From positions 500,347 to 538,232 of the forward strand of contig NZ_JARIXP010000005.1 of the NCBI RefSeq assembly GCF_029269265.1: a stretch of DNA of 37,886 nt. Direction: 5' to 3'. A program made the position numbers and the translations under genes. The stretch comes from Rheinheimera sp. 1928-s (GTDB taxonomy: Bacteria; Pseudomonadota; Gammaproteobacteria; Enterobacterales; Alteromonadaceae). The stretch's first letter is position 1. Each line of letters begins with the position of its first letter. Below the pieces are notes generated by a model. It worked only from the letters and a program-made list of their open reading frames with translations, made no database searches and was not told where the DNA came from. This document shows, piece by piece, positions 24,412 through 31,837 of this stretch.

Positions 24412-25401
24412 TCAGAATTTCGCACCTATACTAAGTTTTTGATGTAAATCGCGGCTGTCGGAAGAAATCACCAAATCCTGTGGCAACACCACATCAATTT
24501 TAGACCAATCAAAATCCACCGAAAATGACAAGCGGATACGCTCTGTCAGGTAATAACTCAGCCCTGTACTCAGATTCACATCCTGTTTAAATTGGATAAA
24601 GCTCACAGGCTGATTCACAGGTTTTAAGTAACTGCCTTCGCTGAAAATCTCAAAACTGCTACCGGTCCATAAATAACGCAAGTCCCATTCCAGCTGAATA
24701 TGACGAAAATCCAGACTTTGTCTGTCACCGACAAAAAGTTCTAATCCAGCACTTTCTTTAAAGTAAGTTCGTTTTAAACCAGCCAGAGCTATCAGTTCCA
24801 CCCTCAGCTCTTTGGTATCATAAAAGCTATAACCCAGGCCTGAACTTAAATCGATATTTTTGTAGTCTGAGCTGACAAAATCCTGCGAGTAGTCGATTTT
24901 ATTCCGCCAGAATAGCTGAGGCTGAAAAAAATAGTCAGCACCTGGATTCAGCAGATATTTATGGGTTTTCTTTAACGAGTTACTGGTTTCGTAATCGTAT
25001 TTGGCATCAAAGGTCAGCCGTAAATTGTCATCACGTTGCTCAAAAGCAGTTTTAAAGCCCAGATTATCCGACCTGCTACTACTGCGCTTTTTACCCGCAG
25101 TTAAATCTATGCTGGAGTGCCTTACGGCCTGGTTTTTAACCACTGGGGCTTCCGGCTGGGCAGCCGCAGGAGTCACTTCAACAGCTGCAAGTTTTGGCTG
25201 TTCAATACGCTCAATCTGAGCTCTGGGTAATTGCACTTGCCCTGAATAAGGTAAGTTCAGAAATACAATCTTTTTGTCCTGCTGGGTGATCATACCAGTT
25301 AATCTGTCACCATTTTTCATCCAGACCACTGCAGCCTGCCCTGCAGACGCTTCACAGCATATACACCACAACAAAGCCACAAAAAGCAGTGTTTTCACCA
25401 C
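24412..25401 (-). CDS. DUF481 (YdiY-like) outer-membrane-type protein, intact copy
   Basis: 329 residues: signal peptide about 1-21, an N-terminal beta segment VVWMKNGDRLTGMITQQDKKIVFLN resembling an SH3-like/LSm-type domain (about 25-70), a Pro/Ala linker (about 72-100), then a DUF481 beta-rich domain to the end (TAFEQRDDNLRLTFDAKYDYE, GLGYSFYDTKELRVELIAL, and a final strand ending in Phe). Alternating aromatic strands suggest a small outer-membrane barrel. Function unknown; E. coli YdiY is acid-inducible. Its last 207 bases are duplicated at 22765-22971. It is the right flank of the variable locus. Confidence 0.85.
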   Translation of the reverse strand: MVKTLLFVALLWCICCEASAGQAAVVWMKNGDRLTGMITQQDKKIVFLNLPYSGQVQLPRAQIERIEQPKLAAVEVTPAAAQPEAPVVKNQAVRHSSIDLTAGKKRSSSRSDNLGFKTAFEQRDDNLRLTFDAKYDYETSNSLKKTHKYLLNPGADYFFQPQLFWRNKIDYSQDFVSSDYKNIDLSSGLGYSFYDTKELRVELIALAGLKRTYFKESAGLELFVGDRQSLDFRHIQLEWDLRYLWTGSSFEIFSEGSYLKPVNQPVSFIQFKQDVNLSTGLSYYLTERIRLSFSVDFDWSKIDVVLPQDLVISSDSRDLHQKLSIGAKF

Positions 25402-25545
25402 AGCTATCTTCCTTGTGAATACAAAATCAATTTCAAATGACCTAAGTTTAACAGCAGAGAATCCGCCTGCGCAGCTTCCATAAACAAAAAGGCAAAAAGA
25501 AAAAGGAGCACAAGGCCCCTTTTCATCTACTTTGCGACACAGTGA

Positions 25546-26028
25546 CTATTTAGGTAATACAACAGAATCGAGCACGTGAATAACACCGTTGCTGGTTTCA
25601 ATATCAGTGCTAATCACCTTAGCGCCATCGACATAAACCACACCGTCTTTCACCGCGATTTTTAAATCCTGGCCTTGTACTGTTTTGGCTGAGGTTAACT
25701 TCACGACATCAGCAGCCATCACTTTACCCGCCACCACGTGATAGGTCAGTACATTACCAAGAGCGGCTTTGTCTTTTAACAGCGCCTGTAAATCTGCAGC
25801 TGGAATTTTGGCAAAAGCGGCGTCGTTTGGTGCAAACACAGTAAATGGGCCAGTACCTTTTAAAGTATCGACCAGGTCTGCTGCTTTGACCGCAGTCACT
25901 AGCGTGTTAAAGCTACCTGCAGCTACCGCAGTATCAACGATATCAGCTTTGGCAGCAGCATAAGATGCAGCAGAGACGACTAAAGCTGCAGAGAGAACGG
26001 TTAAATTCAATAATGAGCGAAATTTCAT
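25546..26028 (-). CDS. Secreted fasciclin (FAS1) domain protein
   Basis: 160 residues: signal peptide about 1-25 ([11 protein letters not shown]), then a single FAS1 domain with [24 protein letters not shown], the H1-like box [18 protein letters not shown], the [12 protein letters not shown] box and the H2-like ending [14 protein letters not shown]. This matches small bacterial fasciclin/MPB70-like proteins, thought to act in adhesion or surface interactions; periplasmic or extracellular. Single gene with no obvious partner. Confidence 0.92.
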   Translation of the reverse strand: MKFRSLLNLTVLSAALVVSAASYAAAKADIVDTAVAAGSFNTLVTAVKAADLVDTLKGTGPFTVFAPNDAAFAKIPAADLQALLKDKAALGNVLTYHVVAGKVMAADVVKLTSAKTVQGQDLKIAVKDGVVYVDGAKVISTDIETSNGVIHVLDSVVLPK

Positions 26029-26189
26029 TCTGATTTCCTTTTAGTTGAACATAAAACCCGCAATAGAAAACGGCGTCGATGCTTAAAAAGATCAGAAGTA
26101 TATTTATTTATTTTCGGTAAACTTAAGTTGAAACATGCCGTAGTACGCTGTAACAAGCAGATGGTTTCTTTACGCTGTATTTTAATAAT

Positions 26190-26663
26190 TTAGCTTTTAG
26201 TCTCCGGTGTTTTCGGAACTTTCCAGCAGCGTGATTCGTGTCGGGTCACAGCGCCAAAATTGACAGAAAAACCATGTTTCAGCAGACCATCTAATGCCTC
26301 GTTTTCATCGTTAGTCGGATGAAAAACCTCACTGGATGTAAAGCTATTTAAACTTTTTAAAGTTTGCTCTACTTGCCAGCGTCCTACAGCATCCGGCGGA
26401 AGCAGTACGTATTCCAAAGTTAAACCCCGCTTTAAATCCTGTTGCAGTAATTGCTCTATCATTTTCTGGTTTTGCACAGCAGTCACTGACCATTGGCGCA
26501 AATCCACGATACGAGCCCAGGGCTTGCCTTGCATCGCCTGGCAAAACTGCTCCAGAGCTTCGGCATAACGGGCCGTCAGGTAATCTTCATGAATGCCGGT
26601 AAAACACACGTAAAGCGCATTTTCGCTACGCTTAAGTTCCAGCGACGACAAAAAACTATTCAT
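26190..26663 (-). CDS. Hypothetical cytoplasmic protein, possibly STAS-like
   Basis: 157 residues, no signal peptide or membrane helix. A strand-helix pattern (ALYVCFTGIHEDYLTARYAEALEQFCQAM, then WARIVDLRQWSVTAVQNQKMIEQLLQQ, then LTLEYVLLPPDA) is loosely like STAS/SpoIIAA-fold proteins, including the D-L-R position after the second strand, but I cannot assign the family with confidence. It is divergently transcribed from the ArsR regulator across a 149-base region rich in inverted repeats, so it may share control. Confidence 0.6.
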   Translation of the reverse strand: MNSFLSSLELKRSENALYVCFTGIHEDYLTARYAEALEQFCQAMQGKPWARIVDLRQWSVTAVQNQKMIEQLLQQDLKRGLTLEYVLLPPDAVGRWQVEQTLKSLNSFTSSEVFHPTNDENEALDGLLKHGFSVNFGAVTRHESRCWKVPKTPETKS

Positions 26664-26745
26664 ATCTATTCCTGCTCACTGTGCCTGCCTGGAGAGTCTG
26701 TTCTGAGCATAGCAGCAGACAAATGTACCGGGCAGAACAAAATAA

Positions 26746-26795
26746 AAGTTGCATATCGCAACTTGACGATATATATTTCGCCGCATCGCGATATA
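26746..26795. promoter_or_regulatory. Overlapping inverted repeats, candidate ArsR-family operator
   Basis: AAGTTGC/GCAACTT with a 5-nt spacer (26746-26764), ATATCG (26753-26758) / CGATAT (26767-26772), and the palindrome ATCGCGAT (26785-26792) overlap within 50 bases, 18 bases before the ArsR start. CGATATA occurs twice. Position and symmetry suggest autoregulation by the ArsR protein, possibly also of the divergent gene. Confidence 0.55.
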
Positions 26796-26812
26796 CACAT
26801 ATGGATTAACCG

Positions 26813-27118
26813 ATGAGCTCTGCAGAACTCGACGACATGATCAAAGCCCTGTCCCACCCAGTGCGACGGGAAATTTTAAACTGGCTGAAACAACCTGAAG
26901 TCTATTTCGCCGATCAGGAACACTCACTGAGTTTTGGTGTATGTGCCGGCAAAATCGACCAGAAAACCGGTTTGTCTCAGTCGACAGTGTCAGCCCATCT
27001 GGCCACCTTGCAACGTGCTGGTTTTATCAGCAGCAAAAAAGTAGGCCAGTGGAATTTTTTCTCGCGTAATGAAGAAGTTATTCAACAGTTTCTGGCGCGT
27101 TTAAATGATCAACTTTGA
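26813..27118 (+). CDS. ArsR-family transcriptional regulator
   Basis: 101 residues with the ArsR winged-helix pattern: MIKALSHPVRREILNWLK (9-26), recognition region TGLSQSTVSAHLATLQRAGFI (53-73) and wing SSKKVGQWNFFSRNEEVI. It has one Cys (VCAGK) before the recognition helix and lacks the CVC metal site of ArsR/SmtB metal sensors, so a redox, electrophile or other ligand is more likely. No good Shine-Dalgarno precedes ATG 26813. It is 10 bases upstream of an old-yellow-enzyme gene on the same strand, which it presumably regulates together with itself. Confidence 0.88.
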   Translation: MSSAELDDMIKALSHPVRREILNWLKQPEVYFADQEHSLSFGVCAGKIDQKTGLSQSTVSAHLATLQRAGFISSKKVGQWNFFSRNEEVIQQFLARLNDQL

Positions 27119-27128
27119 GGAGTTACAG

Positions 27129-28181
27129 ATGCCAACTTTATTTGATGCAATCACCATAGGTGATTTAACCCTGAAAAACCGTATTGTCATGGCGCCTTTA
27201 ACCCGCTGTCGTGCTGACGAAGGCCGTGTGCCTAATGCCATGATGGCTGAATACTATACCCAGCGCAGCGGCGCAGGCTTAATTTTATCCGAAGCCACAG
27301 CTGTGACCCCTATGGGTGTGGGTTATCCTGATACACCAGGAATTTGGTCGCAAGCTCAGACTGAAGGCTGGAAGCTGGTCACTGACGCAGTGCATAAAGC
27401 AGGCAGCCGTATTTTCCTGCAGCTGTGGCACGTAGGCCGTATTTCTGATCCGATTTATCTGGACGGTGCCAAACCTGTAGCACCAAGTGCGTTGCGTCCG
27501 GCTGGCCATGTCAGCCTTGTTCGTCCAATCAAAGACTATGAAGAACCACGTGCTTTAACTTTAAGCGAAATTAAAGACGTAGTTGAAGCTTTCCGTATCG
27601 GCGCTTTAAATGCCAAAGCCGCTGGTTTTGATGGTGTGCTGATCCATGGCGCCAATGGCTATTTGCTCGACCAGTTCCTGCAAGACAGCACCAACTTACG
27701 TGATGACGAATACGGTGGTTCTTTAGAAAACCGCGCCCGTTTGATGCTGGAAATCACAGATGCTTGTATAAGTGTTTGGGGCAAAGACAGAGTGGCTATG
27801 CACTTAGCCCCTCGTATGGACGCTCATGATATGGCTGACTCCAACCGCACCGCCACTTTTAGTTACGTAGCCACTGAACTGGGCAAACGTGGTATAGCTT
27901 TTATCTCTACCCGTGAACATGCAGCTGACGACAGTATTACACCGCTGATCAAACAACTGTTTGGTGGCACTGTGATTGCGAATGAAAAATTCAGCAAAGC
28001 AGAAGCCAATGCCTGGTTGGCAGATGGTAAAGCAGATGCTATCGCCTTCGGTATACCTTTTATTGCCAACCCGGATTTACCAAAACGTTTAGAACTGGAT
28101 GCACCACTAAACCAGCCACGACCAGAGCTGTTTTATGGCAAAGGGCCTTTAGGTTATACCGATTATCCAACTTTGGCGTAA
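27129..28181 (+). CDS. Old yellow enzyme family ene-reductase (NemA-like)
   Basis: 350 residues from ATG 27129, with GAGGAG 6 bases upstream; an in-frame start eight codons earlier lacks such a site and overlaps the regulator. FMN-binding TIM barrel with MAPLTRCRAD (21-30), GAGLILSEATAVTPMG, LQLWHVGR and the substrate-binding His173-x-x-Asn176 with Tyr178 (IHGANGYLLDQFL), then DEYGGSLENRARL. The classical OYE length and motifs match E. coli NemA, an NAD(P)H-dependent reductase of activated alkenes, maleimides and nitro compounds. Regulation by an adjacent ArsR protein differs from the TetR-type NemR of E. coli. Confidence 0.93.
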   Translation: MPTLFDAITIGDLTLKNRIVMAPLTRCRADEGRVPNAMMAEYYTQRSGAGLILSEATAVTPMGVGYPDTPGIWSQAQTEGWKLVTDAVHKAGSRIFLQLWHVGRISDPIYLDGAKPVAPSALRPAGHVSLVRPIKDYEEPRALTLSEIKDVVEAFRIGALNAKAAGFDGVLIHGANGYLLDQFLQDSTNLRDDEYGGSLENRARLMLEITDACISVWGKDRVAMHLAPRMDAHDMADSNRTATFSYVATELGKRGIAFISTREHAADDSITPLIKQLFGGTVIANEKFSKAEANAWLADGKADAIAFGIPFIANPDLPKRLELDAPLNQPRPELFYGKGPLGYTDYPTLA

Positions 28182-28184
28182 ACA

Positions 28185-28220
28185 TAACAGACCTGCCCAG
28201 CAAACCGGGCAGGTCTGTTA
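28185..28220. terminator. Terminator hairpin between convergent genes
   Basis: Perfect 14-bp stem TAACAGACCTGCCC (28185-28198) / GGGCAGGTCTGTTA (28207-28220) with an 8-nt loop. It lies between the convergent OYE and lipoprotein genes and can serve both; T tracts are weak. Confidence 0.75.
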
Positions 28221-28225
28221 TTCGT

Positions 28226-29251
28226 TTAATTGAAACTAAGTTTGACCGACTTAATATCCACCCATTTGGCCTGACCTACTGACAGATCTCCAGTAGCATC
28301 TGTCATAACATATTGTGGATAAGTATTGGGGATCGCAGTACCTTGTTCCGGAAATACATCACGATGCTCAGCGCCAGACCAGTTCCATGGACCATCAGCG
28401 AATCCTTCCAGTATTTCAGCTTCAGGTGATGGATAATGCAGATAGGTATTGACTACTATTGGGGTATCAGCAGCGATACGCATCAGAGAAGCATGCTGCC
28501 TGGCATCGGCAGTAAATTTCAGCGTTGAACCTTGCTGCTCCAAACCTAAGGTAAAAGACGCTATTGAGTTACTGGTTACCTGAACACGGGTACTGCCATT
28601 CACAGGGGTATAAAGCCAGACAGCGGCTCTGATATCACTGAGTGGCAGTTTGATGTTTTCTTCACCATCCCTTTTGAAATGACGTACCATCAGAGTCACA
28701 TCCCCGGCATCAAGCTCAGAGTTTTTATTGGTATCAAAACTAATGTCGTAAGAATACTCTACATATCCACTGGATTGCGCACTGCGGTTTATCGTGACAT
28801 AAGGAGGCAAAGTCTCCAGAGTAATTTCAGCAGTAATAGTCTGAATGCCGTTCACATTAGGGCAGCCAGGTGATGGCACAAAATAATCTGTTGCAGGCAA
28901 GTCCAGAGTTTCATTGCCTTCTTTAATGCGCAGCATACCGTTTACCAGCGCAAAAGATGAGGTAGAAACCTCACCTGTTGTAACATCTTTTGTTGTTAGT
29001 GATGTATTGGTACTGGCCGTCACATCAAAAAAATCGGCTTCGTAACAGCCCCGGCTTTCGTCGTATACATAAGTGGTCACACTGGTGGAGGAAATCATCG
29101 CTACAGCCAATCCATCGATGCCCCAACTACCGTGATAGTCAGCCAGAAGTGGTTTACTTTGTCCCTGGCCTGATCCCGAATCTGTATCTGAACCACCTCC
29201 ACCACATCCACTTAAAACTAAAACAGCTAACACCGAAACTAAGTAGTTCAT
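28226..29251 (-). CDS. Putative lipoprotein of unknown function
   Basis: 341 residues. Signal peptide with lipobox VLSGC (Cys16) followed by GGGG and a Ser/Asp/Gly linker, typical of exported lipoproteins of this group. The mature part is beta-rich with many Thr/Ser and includes DTNKNSELDAGDVTLMVRHF, a Ca-binding-loop-like DxNxxxxLDAGD segment (about residues 196-207). AAGGAG lies 7 bases before the ATG. I do not recognise the family. Placement is single, convergent with the OYE gene. Confidence 0.75.
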   Translation of the reverse strand: MNYLVSVLAVLVLSGCGGGGSDTDSGSGQGQSKPLLADYHGSWGIDGLAVAMISSTSVTTYVYDESRGCYEADFFDVTASTNTSLTTKDVTTGEVSTSSFALVNGMLRIKEGNETLDLPATDYFVPSPGCPNVNGIQTITAEITLETLPPYVTINRSAQSSGYVEYSYDISFDTNKNSELDAGDVTLMVRHFKRDGEENIKLPLSDIRAAVWLYTPVNGSTRVQVTSNSIASFTLGLEQQGSTLKFTADARQHASLMRIAADTPIVVNTYLHYPSPEAEILEGFADGPWNWSGAEHRDVFPEQGTAIPNTYPQYVMTDATGDLSVGQAKWVDIKSVKLSFN

Positions 29252-29390
29252 CTACAACTCCTTTTGCATTTAATGATCACTGTTTTAACATGCCTTATTT
29301 TGTTATGCCAGAGTTGCAACGCTACCTTTGTCAGTTTATTTCTCTTAATTCGCGCCAAAGCGAATAAAGCCCCTTCTACCTATCAACAAT

Positions 29391-30848
29391 TCACTCAACA
29401 GCACCTCTGCGCTGCCAGAACTTGCACACTACAAAAGCAAGCAATGACAACAGCAGTAGCGGAAACAGTACGACCAGTGCCAGCAAACTGAGCTTTAACG
29501 CCAAAGGCAAGCTGTCTGTGCTTTGCAAAGGCGGCAACCATCGCCCTGGTTTTCTGCGTCGCCACCATAAAGTTAAAGCTGCAATTAAAGCTGCAAGTAC
29601 CAGTAAACAAAACAGCAAATTCAGCCACTGATTCCAGACCCCGTATTGCCGCCCTAAATGGGTCATGGTGCCCCATTCCACCACTTTGGCTAAGGCCGAA
29701 TAACGCAGCCAGCCAATATCATCCAGCAATTCACCACTGGCAGGGTCTATATAAAGAGTCTGCTGGCCTTCGGCTTTATCAGGCACGTAGTTGATTTTAA
29801 ATACATCTTTGTCAGTTGCAGGATAAAAAATACGTACACCAGGACCATAAGTTTCCAGCGCCAGCCTTGTCAAATAAGCTTCAGCCTTACTGACATCGGC
29901 CTGCTGTGGCTGAGATGTTAATTCGTGCAACTTCGAATGATGAGGATGCGCTGCCTGTGGCGCCGAATGCTGTTGTGTGACCCAGGATTCAGTTCCTCCT
30001 GTGATATGCACTGCTGCTGAGTCTGTTGCAGCATGTTCCTGATGTTCATGGTGCGGATCCACAGCTCTGCTTTTCACAGTGTCCGGTAAATGAAAATTGG
30101 GCGATGGCGTTACCCAGTGCCACTCCGTGCTGAAGTCCCGACCCAACTGGGCAAACTGCTTGCCCCAAAACGTCGACCACGGCATACCACTCAATACCAG
30201 AAATGCCAAAGCTAATGAGCTGATAAGTGCCAGAACGGCGTGCCAGTCGCGCCAGTGCACCCGGCCATCACTGCGTTTTCTTGGCACTAAAACCCCGGCA
30301 AGCCGCCAATGTTTGGGCCACCAGAGCCAGCCACCTGTCAGCAGTAAAAATAAAGTCCAGCATGACATCCACTCGACAATATAACCCCCTGTTGTGCCAG
30401 CCATCAGCTCACCATGCAAACGCCGCACTATGGCCATTGGCTGGGTTGTAGGGTCAATATCAGCCTGCACCACTAAACGGTATGGATCCAGATAAATCAA
30501 ATGCACTCCATCAGGCGCTGTCAGTTGCCAGCGCACGGCCTGAGTTGGAGCCTGAGCTAACATCACTCTGTTGATGGTCCAAGCCGGATACTGCTGACGC
30601 AGGTAATCTTGCTGTTGCGCTAATGTGGCGACAGTACCTTGTGGTTTTACCTGATAGGCGTCCTTTTGCCACCACTGATCAAATTCACGATCGAATAAAT
30701 AAGCACAGCCGGTAACTACTAACACCAGCAATACGGGCGCTATCATCAGCGCAGACCAGCCATGCCAGAAAAAAACCGCTCTTTGAGCACCAGCAGCACG
30801 CAGCGCTCTTTTCTGCTGTTGTGGGTTATGGATAGTGAGTTTAGCCAT
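29391..30848 (-). CDS. PepSY-associated TM (iron-regulated) membrane protein with His-rich loop
   Basis: 485 residues from ATG 30848 (GGTGAG upstream; an in-frame GTG three codons earlier is less likely). Four main helices: about 30-52 (FWHGWSALMIAPVLLVLVVTG), 160-177, 205-225 and 405-425, plus a C-terminal hydrophobic tail from about 448. PepSY-TM signatures include RRLHGELMAG, GGWLWWPK and WRDWHAVLA. A periplasmic insert at about 264-308 is unusually His-rich (DPHHEHQEH, HPHHSKLHE), suggesting metal binding. This family occurs with TonB receptors and may reduce or handle ferric siderophores or other metals. The sequence after the last PepSY helix is longer than usual. Confidence 0.88.
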   Translation of the reverse strand: MAKLTIHNPQQQKRALRAAGAQRAVFFWHGWSALMIAPVLLVLVVTGCAYLFDREFDQWWQKDAYQVKPQGTVATLAQQQDYLRQQYPAWTINRVMLAQAPTQAVRWQLTAPDGVHLIYLDPYRLVVQADIDPTTQPMAIVRRLHGELMAGTTGGYIVEWMSCWTLFLLLTGGWLWWPKHWRLAGVLVPRKRSDGRVHWRDWHAVLALISSLALAFLVLSGMPWSTFWGKQFAQLGRDFSTEWHWVTPSPNFHLPDTVKSRAVDPHHEHQEHAATDSAAVHITGGTESWVTQQHSAPQAAHPHHSKLHELTSQPQQADVSKAEAYLTRLALETYGPGVRIFYPATDKDVFKINYVPDKAEGQQTLYIDPASGELLDDIGWLRYSALAKVVEWGTMTHLGRQYGVWNQWLNLLFCLLVLAALIAALTLWWRRRKPGRWLPPLQSTDSLPLALKLSLLALVVLFPLLLLSLLAFVVCKFWQRRGAVE

Positions 30849-31260
30849 GATACTCACCAGCCATAACAGAAAAAGAAAATGCAGAACAAGCGAGATTTAG
30901 CAGAATACGACAGGGAAATGGCATAAAAAATAACGCCTTAGCATTAAACAGTTAACTGAGCGTTATTTTTACATAAGGGGCAGTATCAGCCGATGCGACA
31001 TATTGTCGCAGTCAGGGGGCAACTCAGTGACGCAACCTGCGCAATACAACAGAGGCTATGAGAAGAAGTCGATAGCCATTAGCAGATGTGACAATACGCG
31101 CCTTGCCCATTGCCACTTTGATCAGTATGCTACCGCGGTTTTTAACTGCGCATTTTTACTATTTAGCTGGCAAAGGCTGAAAACCGCAAGGTCGTTACAG
31201 CCGTATAGTAAAAGAGTGAATTGTGTACTGGCCTGTCCTGAGATAGTAGTGGAGTGATAA
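30849..31260. other. 412-base divergent intergenic region with hairpins
   Basis: No convincing gene. It holds an 11-bp inverted repeat AAAAATAACGC (30926-30936) / GCGTTATTTTT (30960-30970) with A and T runs on the two sides (bidirectional terminator-like), a TGCGACA/TGTCGCA palindrome with a 3-nt spacer (30994-31010), and GCGGTTTT (31133-31140) / AAAACCGC (31180-31187 region) about 40 bases apart. An 84-codon open frame at 31003-31257 starts with TTG, lacks a ribosome-binding site and looks non-coding. Confidence 0.45.
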
Positions 31261-31446
31261 GTGCTGACCGATATATTGTTATTTACAGCCCGACTGGGTT
31301 TGTTACTGCTGTTGTTGATCAATCTGATTTACGTATTTTTCCCAGGTGCAGAAATCACAAAAGAGAAAAGAACAGAGCAATTGCTTGAACATTGTATTTT
31401 GGCCATTAGCGGCCTCGTTGGCCTGGCCGTATTGCAATTTGTCTGA
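31261..31446 (+). CDS. Small membrane protein, hypothetical
   Basis: 61 residues from GTG 31261 with GGAG 6 bases upstream. Two hydrophobic segments (about 3-28, ILLFTARLGLLLLLLINLIYVFF; about 44-60, HCILAISGLVGLAVLQF) are joined by a charged loop GAEITKEKRTEQ. The ribosome-binding site and well-formed two-helix topology make it a plausible real gene; no family is recognised. It stands alone between a hairpin-rich region and a possible terminator. Confidence 0.5.
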   Translation: MLTDILLFTARLGLLLLLLINLIYVFFPGAEITKEKRTEQLLEHCILAISGLVGLAVLQFV

Positions 31447-31481
31447 CCTTTTAGCTGTCGCAGCTTAAAACTGTAGAACCA

Positions 31482-31503
31482 ATGCCTGCTATGCAGGCTT
31501 TGT
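31482..31503 (+). terminator. Possible terminator after the small membrane protein gene
   Basis: GCCTGC (31484-31489) / GCAGGC (31493-31498) with a 3-nt loop, followed by TTTGTTG. Short stem and interrupted T tract make this tentative. Confidence 0.45.
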
Positions 31504-31837
31504 TGTCATGGCGGTTTATCGCTCAGATAGTTAACTGGCCTCTATCGGGTTCGCCCGTTGTATAGGCGGCTGTACTGCTGAATTGCCAGATTTCTCCACA
31601 CCATATCCATCAGTCTGCTGATAAAAATCAGTGCAGAAATACAGCTGTAACCTGCGTCATTTAAGCTTCTGAGTCGTAAAGTCACAGCGTAAGACACGAG
31701 GCTAAAACCAAGTCCGGCTAAGTTTGCTCAACACGGACATAAAATTCATAGATACAGGTGATTTTTTTTCGGGCAAATCGGAATAATTTCCTGTATATTA
31801 CCGCACTATTTTCAAACCCTAGCTTATTGAGATTACT
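31504..31837. other. 334-base region upstream of the EF-G gene
   Basis: No gene. A GC-rich hairpin CGGGTTCGCCCG (about 31547-31558) nested between GCCT and AGGC arms is visible. Close to the EF-G gene, TATATT (31794-31799) is a reasonable -10 element, but no good -35 is evident. The region is long for a housekeeping leader. Confidence 0.4.

Noticed and set aside
31003-31257. 84-codon open frame before the small membrane protein
   Set aside because: TTG start, no ribosome-binding site and an amino-acid mix typical of non-coding DNA.
31535-31575. tRNA-like look of the GGGTTCGCCC hairpin
   Set aside because: No acceptor stem, anticodon arm or conserved spacing; only a nested hairpin.
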